A stretch of DNA of 64,000 bases, taken from NCBI GenBank assembly GCA_023665575.1, contig JAMPDQ010000003.1, positions 24,792 through 88,791 of the forward strand, in the 5' to 3' direction. This document shows positions 55,520 to 64,000 of this stretch, one piece after another. The notes under the pieces were generated by a model that saw only the letters and a program-made list of their open reading frames with translations, was not told the origin of the DNA and searched no databases. This DNA comes from Candidatus Amulumruptor caecigallinarius. GTDB lineage: Bacteria > Bacteroidota > Bacteroidia > Bacteroidales > Muribaculaceae. The position numbers and the translations under genes were made by a program. Every line of letters begins with the position of its first letter. The stretch's first letter is position 1.

Positions 55520-56503
55520 ATGAAAGAGAACAATAATATAAGGATTGTATTTTTCGGCACTCCCGAATTTGCCGTAGCGAGTCTCGGCAGACTGGTGGAA
55601 AAAGGTTTTGATGTCGCTGCTGTTGTGACAATGCCTGACAAAATTGCAGGTCGCGGACACAAGCTTCTTCAAAGCGATGTTAAGAAATTTGCGGTTGCAC
55701 ATGGTATTCCTGTGCTTCAACCCGAAAAACTGAGATCCGAGGCGTTTCTGGCCGAACTTCGCGAAATCAATGCCGACCTTTTCATTGTAATTGCATTCCG
55801 CATGCTGCCTGAAGTGGTGTGGAGCATGCCGCCACTCGGCACATTCAATATCCACGGGAGTCTGTTGCCAAAATATCGCGGGGCAGCTCCAATTAACCGC
55901 GCGGTGATGAATGGAGAGAAAGTCACCGGGCTCACCTCTTTCTTTCTAAAACATGAGATTGACACGGGAGATATGATTGAACAGTGTTCGATTGAAATCG
56001 CCGATTCCGACAATGCCGGCACGGTTCACGACCGTCTTATGGCAATGAGCGCAGATATGGTGGAATCTACCGTAAATAAAATCTGTGAGGGCTCTCTTGA
56101 AACTATGCCTCAGCCTGAAGGAGATTTTGTGGCAGCTCCGAAGATTTTCAAGCAAGATTGCGAAATCAAGTGGACAAATTCCACAATCAGCATTCACAAT
56201 CAGATAAGGGGGCTTTCTCCATATCCTGCAGCTTTCACTACAATAACAGATGAGAATGGAAAAATAATGACTGCAAAGATTTTCACATCGCGTATCGTGG
56301 ACGGAGCAAAACCGGATGACGAAGCCATGCCGCATGAGGAGCCGGGGAAGATTTTTATCGCAGGCAAACAGATGTATGTGAAAACCGGTGACGGATGGCT
56401 TGAGATTCTTGAATTGCAACCGGCCGGGAAAAAGAGAATTTCTACCGCGGCCTATCTTGCCGGATATCATCCCTTTGAATGCATTACACCACACAATCCA
56501 TAG
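55520..56503 (+). CDS. fmt: Methionyl-tRNA formyltransferase
   Basis: A 327-aa enzyme that formylates initiator Met-tRNA with 10-formyl-THF. Key features are IRIVFFGTPEFAVASLGRLV, FNIHGSLLPKYRGAAPINRAV with the catalytic N and H (SLLPKYRG signature), and KHEIDTGDMIEQC with the catalytic Asp. The C-terminal OB-fold region follows from about 205. The ATG at 55520 is chosen over a TTG at 55490. It lies 3 bp from menD. Confidence 0.97.
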   Translation: MKENNNIRIVFFGTPEFAVASLGRLVEKGFDVAAVVTMPDKIAGRGHKLLQSDVKKFAVAHGIPVLQPEKLRSEAFLAELREINADLFIVIAFRMLPEVVWSMPPLGTFNIHGSLLPKYRGAAPINRAVMNGEKVTGLTSFFLKHEIDTGDMIEQCSIEIADSDNAGTVHDRLMAMSADMVESTVNKICEGSLETMPQPEGDFVAAPKIFKQDCEIKWTNSTISIHNQIRGLSPYPAAFTTITDENGKIMTAKIFTSRIVDGAKPDDEAMPHEEPGKIFIAGKQMYVKTGDGWLEILELQPAGKKRISTAAYLAGYHPFECITPHNP

Positions 56504-56506
56504 TCG

Positions 56507-58252
56507 ATGAGCAGCATTATTCAGGATACATCCAATTCTAATTGTCGCGAGCTTCTCGATGTGCTGGAGTATCAAGGTCTCACCGATGTGGTGATTTCGC
56601 CCGGCAGCAGAAACACTCCGTTAATTATAGGCGTTCATGCAAGAGCATCATTTCGCAAGCATGTCATAACTGATGAGCGCACCGCTGCATTTTTCGCTCT
56701 CGGCCTGTCGGTTGTTTCCGGCAAGCCTACAGCTCTTATATGCACATCGGGCACCGCTATATATAATTATGCTCCTGCAATAGCCGAGGCATTCTATCAG
56801 CACATTCCGCTTATCGTGATTTCTGCTGACCGTCCGCAACAATGGATTGACCAGAATGATTCGCAAACGCTGCATCAATTCGGCGCTTTGCAGAAAATTG
56901 TAAAGAAGAGTTTCGATATAAGCGAGGAGACCGGAAACGAAACGATATGCCGGGGCAATGCATTTCAATACGAGAAAGACTGGAATGTAAACAGAATTGC
57001 GAATGAGGCTTTCCTTGCGTCAGTAACCGGTATTCCCGGACCGGTGCATGTCAATGTGCAGTTGCGTCAGCCACTCAATGGCATGACTGAATACCATCAA
57101 AAAAATGTCAGAACAATTCTATTTATAAAAAATGAGGGTACGCTCCCCTATCACAAGCTCAGCGAGTTATCCGAATATTTGTGCCGCAGAAGAGTCCTTA
57201 TAGTGGCCGGGCAGATGCGTGCCGATGACAGATTGAACCGTGCATTGAATAAATTCATTAAAATGCCCAATGTCACTCTCATGTGCGAAACCATTTCCAA
57301 TCTACACATAAAAGGGCATTACACAATGGTTGATACATTGTTGAGATTCAATGATGTTATATCCGATTGCAGATTGCGTCCGGATGTAGTGATTTCGATT
57401 GGCGGCCCATTGGTGTCGCGCATGCTAAAGGAATATTTGCGAAGTTGCATCGGCATGGAACATTGGACACTTAATGATACTCCATTCCATTATGACCCTT
57501 TCCAGCATCTGTCTTGCCACATTGATGCCTCACCGGAGAAATTCTTCTTCGGTGTTGCTTCTGTGACACAACACCTCATGAAGAGCGGGCTGACAATTGC
57601 CAACTGTGATTATTCCCGAACCTGGAATGACGCGAGAGAAAAATGCTTCAAGGCTTTGGCCAATGATTTGCAAAACGCACCCTGGTCAGAGCTGTCAGCT
57701 CTAAAGTGCGTTTTCGATGAATTGCCCGAAGAGATAAACCTCTGCTTGTCAAACGGCACTTGTGTAAGATATGCGCAATTGCTTGTTGACAAACCTTTTC
57801 ACGCTTGTTATTGCAACCGTGGAGTGTCGGGAATCGAGGGCGGAAACGCCACAGCTCTTGGTATAGCAAAGGAATATGGAGGATACACAGTGCTTGTGAC
57901 AGGCGATATGTCGTTCGCATATAATCCGGATGTTCTGAGGCTTGCCGGAGGAACACGTCTATGTATAATTCTTATGAATAATGCGGGAGGCGGAATCTTC
58001 AGATTTGTAAAAACCACACGCGATCTCCCGATAAGAGAGGAATATTTCTGTGCATCCCCCGATTTGCCGGTAAAGCAACTGTGTGAGGCCTACGGATGGA
58101 AATATCTCAGAGCGTCAGCAGCGTATGAACTGAAAGATTCCATGCAATATCTTAAAGAGAATAATGATAAAGAGAATATACTTGTAGAAATATGCGTGGA
58201 TGAGCAAAAGAGTGCTGACATACTTACGCATTTTCTCGCACCGCATTTATGA
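56507..58252 (+). CDS. menD: SEPHCHC synthase (2-succinyl-5-enolpyruvyl-6-hydroxy-3-cyclohexene-1-carboxylate synthase)
   Basis: A 581-aa thiamine-diphosphate enzyme that adds succinyl semialdehyde (from 2-oxoglutarate) to isochorismate in menaquinone synthesis. Visible features are VVISPGSRNTPLIIGVHA, DERTAAFFALGLSVVSGKPT (ThDP-activating Glu region), LICTSGTAIYNYAPAIAEA, and the ThDP/Mg motif VTGDMSFAYNPDVL leading to IILMNNAGGGIFRF. It starts the menD-menB-menC-menE cluster, 3 bp after fmt. menF (isochorismate synthase) is not in the window. Confidence 0.97.
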   Translation: MSSIIQDTSNSNCRELLDVLEYQGLTDVVISPGSRNTPLIIGVHARASFRKHVITDERTAAFFALGLSVVSGKPTALICTSGTAIYNYAPAIAEAFYQHIPLIVISADRPQQWIDQNDSQTLHQFGALQKIVKKSFDISEETGNETICRGNAFQYEKDWNVNRIANEAFLASVTGIPGPVHVNVQLRQPLNGMTEYHQKNVRTILFIKNEGTLPYHKLSELSEYLCRRRVLIVAGQMRADDRLNRALNKFIKMPNVTLMCETISNLHIKGHYTMVDTLLRFNDVISDCRLRPDVVISIGGPLVSRMLKEYLRSCIGMEHWTLNDTPFHYDPFQHLSCHIDASPEKFFFGVASVTQHLMKSGLTIANCDYSRTWNDAREKCFKALANDLQNAPWSELSALKCVFDELPEEINLCLSNGTCVRYAQLLVDKPFHACYCNRGVSGIEGGNATALGIAKEYGGYTVLVTGDMSFAYNPDVLRLAGGTRLCIILMNNAGGGIFRFVKTTRDLPIREEYFCASPDLPVKQLCEAYGWKYLRASAAYELKDSMQYLKENNDKENILVEICVDEQKSADILTHFLAPHL

Positions 58253-58326
58253 GTGGTCAATCATTCAAAATAGTAAATGTGGAAATGTCTTGAATTGTAG
58301 AATTTCTTTAAAAATATCTGACTAAT

Positions 58327-59142
58327 ATGTTTGACTGGAAACCAATAAAAGAGTATGAAGATATAATCTTTGAGCAATTTGAAAAAATTGCCAAGATCAC
58401 AATCAATCGTCCCGAAGTATACAACGCATTCCGACCAAAAACTAATATGGAAATGCTTGATGCATTTCGTATCTGCAAGGAAAGGCCCGATATAGGAGTG
58501 ATTATTCTCACCGGTGTTGGCGACAAAGCATTTTGCAGCGGTGGCGATCAAAATGTAAAGGGCGAAGGGGGATATATCGGAGAAGACGGAGTGCCACGCC
58601 TTAATGTTCTTGACCTTCATCAAATGATACGATCCATTCCGAAGCCGGTAATTGCCATGGTCAACGGCTATTCAATCGGGGGAGGCAATGTGTTGCAAGT
58701 GGTGTGTGACTTATCGATTGCATCGGAGAATGCACGTTTCGGCCAGACCGGCCCGAAGGTTGGCAGTTTTGACGGCGGCTTTGGCGCAAGCTACCTTGCC
58801 CGTTGCGTTGGTCAGAAGAAAGCACGCGAGATATGGTTTCTTTGCAAACAATACACTGCCCGGGAGGCACTGCAGATGGGAATGGTGAATGAAGTGGTTC
58901 CCTTTGAGAAGCTTGAGGAAACAACGGTGGAATGGTGCCGCATTATTCTGAAGCGTTCCCCCCTGGCCATACGCATGATTAAACGCGCTCTCAATGCAGA
59001 GCTTGACGGACAGCACGGACTCATGCAGTTTGCCGGCGATGCCACCTTGCTTTATTATATGCTTGATGAGGCTCAAGAAGGCAAGAACGCATTTTTGGAG
59101 AAAAGAGACCCTGATTTCGATAAATATCCTAAATTCCCCTGA
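58327..59142 (+). CDS. menB: 1,4-dihydroxy-2-naphthoyl-CoA synthase
   Basis: A 271-aa crotonase-family enzyme that cyclises o-succinylbenzoyl-CoA. Signature stretches are [32 protein letters not shown] (oxyanion hole), [42 protein letters not shown] with the catalytic Asp, and the C-terminal [21 protein letters not shown]. It is full length. It follows menD after a 74-bp gap and is 2 bp from menC. Confidence 0.97.
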   Translation: MFDWKPIKEYEDIIFEQFEKIAKITINRPEVYNAFRPKTNMEMLDAFRICKERPDIGVIILTGVGDKAFCSGGDQNVKGEGGYIGEDGVPRLNVLDLHQMIRSIPKPVIAMVNGYSIGGGNVLQVVCDLSIASENARFGQTGPKVGSFDGGFGASYLARCVGQKKAREIWFLCKQYTAREALQMGMVNEVVPFEKLEETTVEWCRIILKRSPLAIRMIKRALNAELDGQHGLMQFAGDATLLYYMLDEAQEGKNAFLEKRDPDFDKYPKFP

Positions 59143-59144
59143 TT

Positions 59145-60203
59145 TTGAAACTCCAGTTTGCTCCGTATATACTCCGGTTTAATGAACCCGGAGGCACATC
59201 GCGCGGTGTGATGACTGAAAAAATCACATGCATTTTGCGCATGTTTGAGGAATCATCTCCCGAACGTTATGCCATAGGTGAGGCCGGCATATTTCCCGGC
59301 TTGTCGCCGGAGGCCGACAATCGGTTTTTCTATAAACTGATGGAATTGCAGGCCAACATAAGGCTTGGACTTCCTACAGACCTGACATGTTTCCCTTCGC
59401 TGCAATGCGGAATGGACCAATTGATTCGTGATTTCACCGGAGGTTGCAAGGGATTATATTTTGAGTCACCGTTTATTCACGGATTGAACTCTATTGAAAT
59501 AAACGGATTGGTATGGATGGGTGAATTCGACAAAATGATTGATCGGATTGAGCAAAAAATTGAATCCGGATTCAAATGCATCAAACTCAAGATAGGTGCA
59601 ATCGATTGGCGGCGTGAAGTGGAGATGATTGAATATATTAGAAAGAATTATACACCCGAACAGATTCAGATTCGCGTAGATGCAAATGGTGCGTTCAATA
59701 TGGACACTGCCATTCCACGGCTGAAGAGGCTGGCTGATTTGGGGGTTCACTCTATTGAGCAGCCTCTGAAGGCCGGTAATTCGGAGCTTATGCGTTTTCT
59801 TTGTAAAATTTCTCCTCTTCCAATTGCACTTGATGAGGAGCTGATTGGCAAGTTCACAATTAAGGATAAAGAAAATATGCTTGCCAATATCAAACCTGCA
59901 TATATTGTGCTTAAGCCATCACTCTGCGGTGGAATTTCAGGGGCTGAAGAATGGATTGCTCTTGCGGATAAAATGGGAATCGGATGGTGGGTGACATCTG
60001 CATTGGAATCGAACATCGGACTCAATGCTATCGCTCAATGGGTAAGCACTCTGGATGTAAGTATTCACCAGGGACTCGGCACAGGATGTGTGTTCTCCAA
60101 TAATTTCACGTCTCCGCTTGAATTGAAAGGCTGCCGACTCTTATATAATCCTGCCAAATCACTTTCGAAACCTGAACTCGACAAACTTGACTGGCGAGAA
60201 TAG
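59145..60203 (+). CDS. menC: o-Succinylbenzoate synthase (probable TTG start)
   Basis: A 352-aa enolase-superfamily enzyme that dehydrates SHCHC to o-succinylbenzoate. The catalytic Lys pair is in CIKLKIGAIDW, the metal ligands are in IRVDANGAFN, IEQPLKAG and ALDEELIG, and the second Lys in VLKPSLCGG. The frame begins with TTG at 59145. Residues before the first in-frame ATG (59211) include LQFAPYILRFNEPGGTSRGV, which is clearly family sequence, so TTG is the likely start. It is 2 bp after menB and 14 bp before menE. Confidence 0.93.
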   Translation: MKLQFAPYILRFNEPGGTSRGVMTEKITCILRMFEESSPERYAIGEAGIFPGLSPEADNRFFYKLMELQANIRLGLPTDLTCFPSLQCGMDQLIRDFTGGCKGLYFESPFIHGLNSIEINGLVWMGEFDKMIDRIEQKIESGFKCIKLKIGAIDWRREVEMIEYIRKNYTPEQIQIRVDANGAFNMDTAIPRLKRLADLGVHSIEQPLKAGNSELMRFLCKISPLPIALDEELIGKFTIKDKENMLANIKPAYIVLKPSLCGGISGAEEWIALADKMGIGWWVTSALESNIGLNAIAQWVSTLDVSIHQGLGTGCVFSNNFTSPLELKGCRLLYNPAKSLSKPELDKLDWRE

Positions 60204-60217
60204 AATTGTTGCGGATT

Positions 60218-61192
60218 ATGAAGGATTTATATGTTGATTATGAAGGATTTATAAAGGAATGGCATTCCCAAAAGGGGCATATATGTTGTCACACATCAGG
60301 CTCTACAGGCACACCAAAAGAAATCCTACTCCCCAAAAGGCAAATGGAGGAGAGTGCAAGGCGCACAATAACATTTTTCGGGCTTGACTCCCGTTCTCAC
60401 CTGCACTCTCTGATTTCTCCCGAATTCATCGGCGGAAAAATGATGGCGGTGAGAAGCGAAATATTGAATTGCAGATTCACTTATGAAACGCCTTCAAACC
60501 GGCCTGTTTTTCCATCGGGAGAAAATGTGATTGACTTAATTGCCGCAGTTCCATCACAACTTCCACACATAATATCGCGCCCCGAATTGAAAGGTCGTGT
60601 GGGATCAATAATTATCGGGGGCTCCCCTATACCTCAGGCTTTAGCAAAACAAATTGTCCGGTCAGGCATAAATGCTTGGGAAACATATGGCATGACAGAG
60701 ACGGCGTCACATATTGCCATTAGGAAAGTCAGCGATGAAAATACGTTTTTCCATCCTTTGCCCGGCATCAATATCGAGTTGAACAGCAGAGGATGTCTAG
60801 TGATAGATATCAGTGGCTGGACACGATTTGAGACAAATGATATTGCTCAAATATCCGATTGCGGCGATTTCCGGATTCTCGGACGACAAGACAATATGAT
60901 AATATCGGGTGGTAGAAAAATTCACCCGGAACAATTGGAGAGGATTGCAGAAGAGCTGTTGGGGCGCGAAATCCTTGTAAGCGGCAAACCCGATGACAAG
61001 TGGGGGGAAATTGCCGTCATGACTATTTCGGATTTTTCGAAAAATGAGGCTCGAGATCTGCAATCTGAACATATAAGCCACGAAGCAATTAAGGAGATGT
61101 TGGGCAAGCGTCTCCCCTCCTGGAGCATACCGAAAATAATCCGTTATGGGGAAATCCCGCATACCCCCGGCGGCAAAAAGAAGCGATGCTGA
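60218..61192 (+). CDS. menE: o-Succinylbenzoate-CoA ligase, short form
   Basis: A 324-aa AMP-forming acyl-CoA synthetase that activates o-succinylbenzoate for MenB. Motifs are the phosphate loop CHTSGSTGTPKEILLPK, the A5 region NAWETYGMTETASHIAIRK, the hinge Asp/Arg region FRILGRQDNMIISGGRKIHP and the C-terminal catalytic Lys region TPGGKKKR. It is much shorter than the 450-490 aa Bacillus enzyme and lacks most of the N-terminal subdomain, as is usual for Bacteroidales. The ATG at 60218 is chosen over a TTG at 60206. Confidence 0.93.
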   Translation: MKDLYVDYEGFIKEWHSQKGHICCHTSGSTGTPKEILLPKRQMEESARRTITFFGLDSRSHLHSLISPEFIGGKMMAVRSEILNCRFTYETPSNRPVFPSGENVIDLIAAVPSQLPHIISRPELKGRVGSIIIGGSPIPQALAKQIVRSGINAWETYGMTETASHIAIRKVSDENTFFHPLPGINIELNSRGCLVIDISGWTRFETNDIAQISDCGDFRILGRQDNMIISGGRKIHPEQLERIAEELLGREILVSGKPDDKWGEIAVMTISDFSKNEARDLQSEHISHEAIKEMLGKRLPSWSIPKIIRYGEIPHTPGGKKKRC

Positions 61193-61248
61193 TTATTCCT
61201 CAGATGCAGTGATTTTCGATAATTTGTCCGTCTTGGCATTAACAATTA

Positions 61249-61267
61249 TTATGAAACAGACTCTAAT
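61249..61267. repeat. Dispersed motif copy upstream of the Crp/Fnr gene
   Basis: ttatgaaacagactctaatt is the inverse of the AGAGTCTGTTTCATAA motif, ending about 15 bp before a TATATTTG -7 box. Confidence 0.65.
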
Positions 61268-61281
61268 TAAAAAAAATGTTG

Positions 61282-61289
61282 TATATTTG
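61282..61289 (+). promoter_or_regulatory. Candidate -7 box for the Crp/Fnr gene
   Basis: TATATTTG matches TAnnTTTG. At -33 there is repeat-family sequence rather than TTTG. The leader to the ATG at 61377 would be about 80 nt. Confidence 0.45.
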
Positions 61290-61376
61290 TGTTGTAAAAC
61301 ATACTCATGCGTGAATCATCCATAAGAAATGCAAGTAAAAGTCTGAGTATGTGCGGTTGATATCAGGTAAGTGAAT

Positions 61377-62078
61377 ATGTACGTAAAAGAAACACTCGAA
61401 AGAATCATCGGTGACGATCTTGCTGATTTGTGGAATGTACTTACTTCGGATGATAAAAGACTTATAGCCGATAATTTCCACTATGAGAAATACAAGAAAA
61501 ATCAGATAATTTATGCAGAGCATGAAGAGCCTGAAAACTTGTATTGCCTTCTTGAGGGAAAAGTGAAGCTGTTTAAAAGCGGCATCGGAGACAGAGTGCA
61601 GATTTTGCGAATGTATCGTCCGGTGCAATATTTCGGATACAGGGCTTTTTTTGCAAAGGAGCCATATGTGTCATCGGCTGCTGCGTTTGAGCAGTCTGTG
61701 TTGGGGATAATACCGATGAAAATCGTAGAGGATATAATTCGCAGAAACATAAATGTGGCACTCTTTTTCATTCATGAACTCTCACGCAACCTTGGAGGTG
61801 CCGACACAAAGATTATCAACCTCACACAAAAGCACATCCGTGGTCGCCTTGCAGAGTCGCTGCTCCTGCTTGCCGATAAATATGGTTACGAATGCGATGG
61901 CTCAACATTAAAAATCTATATGAGCCGTGAAGATCTTGCCAATCTGTCAAACATGACCACATCAAATGCCATACGCACACTCACTACATTTGTCACTGAA
62001 AAATTAGTGCTCGTGGATGGTCGCCGCATCAGAATTATAAATGAGCCTCAACTCCGTAAAATTTCCAAATTCGGTTAA
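61377..62078 (+). CDS. Crp/Fnr-family transcriptional regulator
   Basis: A 233-aa regulator with an N-terminal cyclic-nucleotide-binding-type beta-roll (QIIYAEHEEPENLYCLLEGKVKLFK, QILRMYRPVQYFGYRAFFA), a dimer helix and a C-terminal winged helix-turn-helix (MSREDLANLSNMTTSNAIRTLTTFVTEKLV). There is no Fnr-type N-terminal cysteine cluster, and the cAMP-contact Arg/Ser pattern is not clear, so the ligand is unknown. The ATG at 61377 is preferred to a GTG at 61371. Its 3' end overlaps the aroG/aroQ start by 38 bp. Confidence 0.9.
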   Translation: MYVKETLERIIGDDLADLWNVLTSDDKRLIADNFHYEKYKKNQIIYAEHEEPENLYCLLEGKVKLFKSGIGDRVQILRMYRPVQYFGYRAFFAKEPYVSSAAAFEQSVLGIIPMKIVEDIIRRNINVALFFIHELSRNLGGADTKIINLTQKHIRGRLAESLLLLADKYGYECDGSTLKIYMSREDLANLSNMTTSNAIRTLTTFVTEKLVLVDGRRIRIINEPQLRKISKFG

Positions 62079-63129
62079 GGATTTCCTGTCATCGAATAAT
62101 AATCCGCTTATCATATCCGGTCCCTGCAGTGCTGAAACAGAGCATCAAGTGTTGTCAACAGCTCGCGGACTCGCTGCATGCGGCGTGAAGATATTCCGTG
62201 CCGGACTTTGGAAACCGCGCACAATGCCCGGATGTTTTGAAGGCGCAGGGAGCACGGCGCTGCCCTGGCTCGCACGCGTGAAGCGCGAAACCGGCATGCT
62301 CACAGCCACCGAAGTGGCCACACCACGCCATGTGGAGGAAGCGTTGGGGGGTGGCATCGACATTTTGTGGATAGGAGCGCGAACCACTGCAAATCCTTTT
62401 GCCATGCAGGAGATTGCCGATGCCTTAAGAGTGTATGGCAAAAATGTTCCGGTGCTTGTTAAAAATCCTGTCAGTCCCGACCTTGAGCTTTGGATTGGTG
62501 CGTTGCAGCGTATACTTAACGCAGGCATCTGTTGCATTGGTGCAATTCATCGAGGCTTCTCATCTTTCGGAAAACATAAATATCGCAATATTCCCCTTTG
62601 GCAAATTCCTATTGAGCTTCATCGCCGTTATCCGCATCTCACTCTTATTTGTGACCCAAGCCATATATCGGGTAAACGTGATTATATTCGCCCTCTTTCC
62701 CAACAGGCTTTGGATATGGGATTTAACGGGCTTATGATAGAGAGCCATTGCAATCCGGAATGCGCACTCAGCGACAGCAAACAGCAGGTCACGCCTGAAG
62801 CTCTTGCAGATATATTGAAATCTCTTATAGTGCGAGATTCGCAGGTGTCTACAGAAAGTCTCTCTCTCTTGCGTCAGCAAATTGATAGTATCGATGAAGA
62901 AATCATAAATCTTCTGGCAAGGAGAATGCAAGTGTCGCGCGAGATTGGAAAGTTCAAAAAGGAGCATTCAATGTCTGTGGTTCAGCTCGACAGGCACGAT
63001 GAGATAATGCAGAAGAGAATTGACTCGGCTACACAAATGCAGATGTCGGGAGATTTTATGAGACGCCTATTCTCCACAATTCATGCAGAATCTGTGCGTC
63101 AGCAGATTGAACTGTTTGAAAAACACTGA
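62041..63129 (+). CDS. Bifunctional DAHP synthase/chorismate mutase
   Basis: A 362-aa fusion. Residues about 20-265 are a DAHP synthase of the KDPG/AroG-like Ibeta type (IISGPCSAETEHQVL, GLWKPRTMPGCFEG, ILWIGARTTANPF, LVKNPVSPD, LICDPSHISGKRD, MIESHCNPECALSD). Residues about 275-360 are an AroQ chorismate mutase (LRQQIDSIDEEIINLLARRM, IGKFKKEHSM). It thus carries the first step of the shikimate pathway and the branch to prephenate, the mutase also acting as a feedback sensor in known fusions. Its start lies inside the Crp/Fnr gene, implying coupling. Confidence 0.95.
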   Translation: MSLNSVKFPNSVKDFLSSNNNPLIISGPCSAETEHQVLSTARGLAACGVKIFRAGLWKPRTMPGCFEGAGSTALPWLARVKRETGMLTATEVATPRHVEEALGGGIDILWIGARTTANPFAMQEIADALRVYGKNVPVLVKNPVSPDLELWIGALQRILNAGICCIGAIHRGFSSFGKHKYRNIPLWQIPIELHRRYPHLTLICDPSHISGKRDYIRPLSQQALDMGFNGLMIESHCNPECALSDSKQQVTPEALADILKSLIVRDSQVSTESLSLLRQQIDSIDEEIINLLARRMQVSREIGKFKKEHSMSVVQLDRHDEIMQKRIDSATQMQMSGDFMRRLFSTIHAESVRQQIELFEKH

Positions 63130-63305
63130 GACATAAACCCCGGCATCCATCCTGTCATCACTGATTCCCACCCGATGCAAATCATAATTTAACATATTTA
63201 ACTTTATTTAATTTTATAGTGCAAGAATCTTGCATCTTATGCTGTTAAATTTGCTGTTGAGATCGATAGTCGCTCTCCATGACACTTCAAAAACTACTAC
63301 AAACT

Positions 63306-63383
63306 ATGTCAATTTTAATCTTTCTTTTATGTGGCATTGCTTGGCTTGGTCAGGCACTTCACGACGGTGCAAATATTAAATAA
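63306..63383 (+). CDS. Possible 25-aa small membrane peptide
   Basis: An ATG-started frame reads MSILIFLLCGIAWLGQ, then ALHDGANIK and a stop: one hydrophobic segment with a short polar tail. It lies alone in the 527-bp gap 63130-63656. There is no homology I recognise and no clear promoter, and such a frame can occur by chance. The rest of the gap is A+T-rich and I see no other gene in it. Confidence 0.2.
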   Translation: MSILIFLLCGIAWLGQALHDGANIK

Positions 63384-63656
63384 CCATTTTTCATCGGTTT
63401 CTATCCAATGTAGGCACCCTACTCTACATGCAATCGTTGGTTACTTCCGGGTTAATGCGGACTCAGCGGGCAGCCTCCCTATAGGGCATGAACTGAACCA
63501 TAATCAATTTTTATTGTTTTATGAATATAAAATTAATTTTCGTAAATTTCTAATTTGCGGAAATTCAGAAGATGTTTGCTCACATTTTGCCCATCTAGGG
63601 TTATTTACATTTTATTAATAACTTAATATACTATTAATCACTTAATTTTTACTGCT

Positions 63657-63911
63657 ATGAGTTTTATCTGGTTTATTATTATCGGTATTCTTTCAGGATT
63701 GATAGCCGGCAAACTGATGCGCGGCGGAGGTTTTGGTTGGATTGTAAATCTGTTGGTAGGTATAGTTGGTGGCGTATTGGGCGGCTGGGTGTTTGGCCTT
63801 TTCGGCATTCACACATCAAGCATAATTGGAAGCCTTATCACATCTGTGGTCGGAGCCGTGATATTTCTATGGATTCTGGGTCTTATCAGCCGATCGGCTC
63901 ACAGAGTGTGA
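63657..63911 (+). CDS. GlsB/YeaQ/YmgE-family stress-associated membrane protein
   Basis: An 84-aa protein with three hydrophobic helices and the glycine-rich family pattern: FIWFIIIGILSGLIAGKLMR, GGGFGWIVNLLVGIVGGVLG and SLITSVVGAVIFLWILGLIS. The family (formerly transglycosylase-associated) is found in the inner membrane and is linked to stress response, but its mechanism is unknown. Length is typical. Confidence 0.93.
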   Translation: MSFIWFIIIGILSGLIAGKLMRGGGFGWIVNLLVGIVGGVLGGWVFGLFGIHTSSIIGSLITSVVGAVIFLWILGLISRSAHRV

Positions 63912-63954
63912 TAATGACGTGATTGGGAATTGTAATGATTTATAGAATTCAACT

Positions 63955-63979
63955 TTCGCAAGTTTGCAACTTGCGAAAA
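63955..63979. other. Perfect palindrome after the GlsB/YeaQ gene
   Basis: TTTCGCAAGTT and AACTTGCGAAA flank a 3-nt loop (tgc). There is no T run, so termination is uncertain. A similar string, ggtttgcaacttgtgaaacc, occurs at about 11506-11525. Confidence 0.45.
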
Positions 63980-64000
63980 GCAATGAGGTTAGAGGTTATA

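Noticed and set aside
63130-63656. tRNA or other structured RNA gene in the gap
   Set aside because: I could not find a cloverleaf or other recognisable RNA fold by eye; the stretch is simply A+T-rich.

Overview
The window looks like core chromosome of a member of the Bacteroidota, order Bacteroidales, most likely a gut Muribaculaceae-type organism. The family is my inference. The support is: promoters of the form TTTG-N19/20-TAnnTTTG; a secreted multi-domain SusE/SusF-like protein with a C-terminal sorting-like tail; a BT_3928-type DoxX protein; DUF1599 and DUF3108 proteins; and menaquinone and agmatine-deiminase pathways of Bacteroidales type. I see no rRNA, tRNA, CRISPR array, prophage or complete insertion sequence.

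Layout. 1-1.2 kb: 5' end of an anaerobic ribonucleotide reductase (nrdD, runs off the left edge) behind a promoter and a five-copy 76-bp tandem array. 1.3-5.2 kb: minus-strand operon of a stand-alone HsdR_N-type nuclease domain, UvrD/PcrA helicase and carboxynorspermidine decarboxylase. 5.3-8.5 kb: large secreted SusE/F-like protein. 8.8-11.5 kb: agmatine-to-putrescine genes aguA-aguB, then sodB. 11.7-16.9 kb: thiamine operon thiS-tenI-like-thiE-thiG-thiC-thiH. 17-19.1 kb: small secreted protein, SpoU methyltransferase, DUF3108. 19.1-20.8 kb: omega-amidase, PlsC-like acyltransferase, unknown 121-aa protein. 21-26.8 kb: elongasome operon mreB-mreC-mreD-mrdA-rodA. 27.2-29.9 kb: CPBP protease, holA, EFR1-type ferredoxin. 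30-36.6 kb: AI-2E-type transporter, two GH13 amylases and groES-groEL. 36.8-42.9 kb: NlpC/P60 hydrolase, uvrA, RSH protein. 43.3-49.3 kb: DUF1599, DoxX, rlmH, M16 peptidase, small beta-barrel. 49.6-56.5 kb: nadE, Sua5-type protein, sugar-phosphate transferase, ClC channel, fmt. 56.5-61.2 kb: menD-menB-menC-menE. 61.4-63.9 kb: Crp/Fnr regulator, DAHP synthase/chorismate mutase, GlsB/YeaQ membrane protein.

Functional links. aguA-aguB supply putrescine and nspC finishes (nor)spermidine-type polyamines. The mre-mrd operon builds the rod-shape wall machinery. The men genes make the quinone for anaerobic respiration. aroG/aroQ feeds chorismate towards menaquinone and aromatic amino acids. The thi operon makes both thiamine moieties.

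The least ordinary signal is in the spaces between genes. A dispersed family of short palindromic elements with TIR-like ends (about AGAGTCTGTTTCATAAAA or TAAGGCTCCATTCCCC) occurs more than fifteen times, once beside the remnant of an IS5-family transposase. Several 5' leaders between a recognisable promoter and its gene consist of short tandem arrays (76-bp, 9-bp and 8-bp units). I found no convincing wholly new multigene system.
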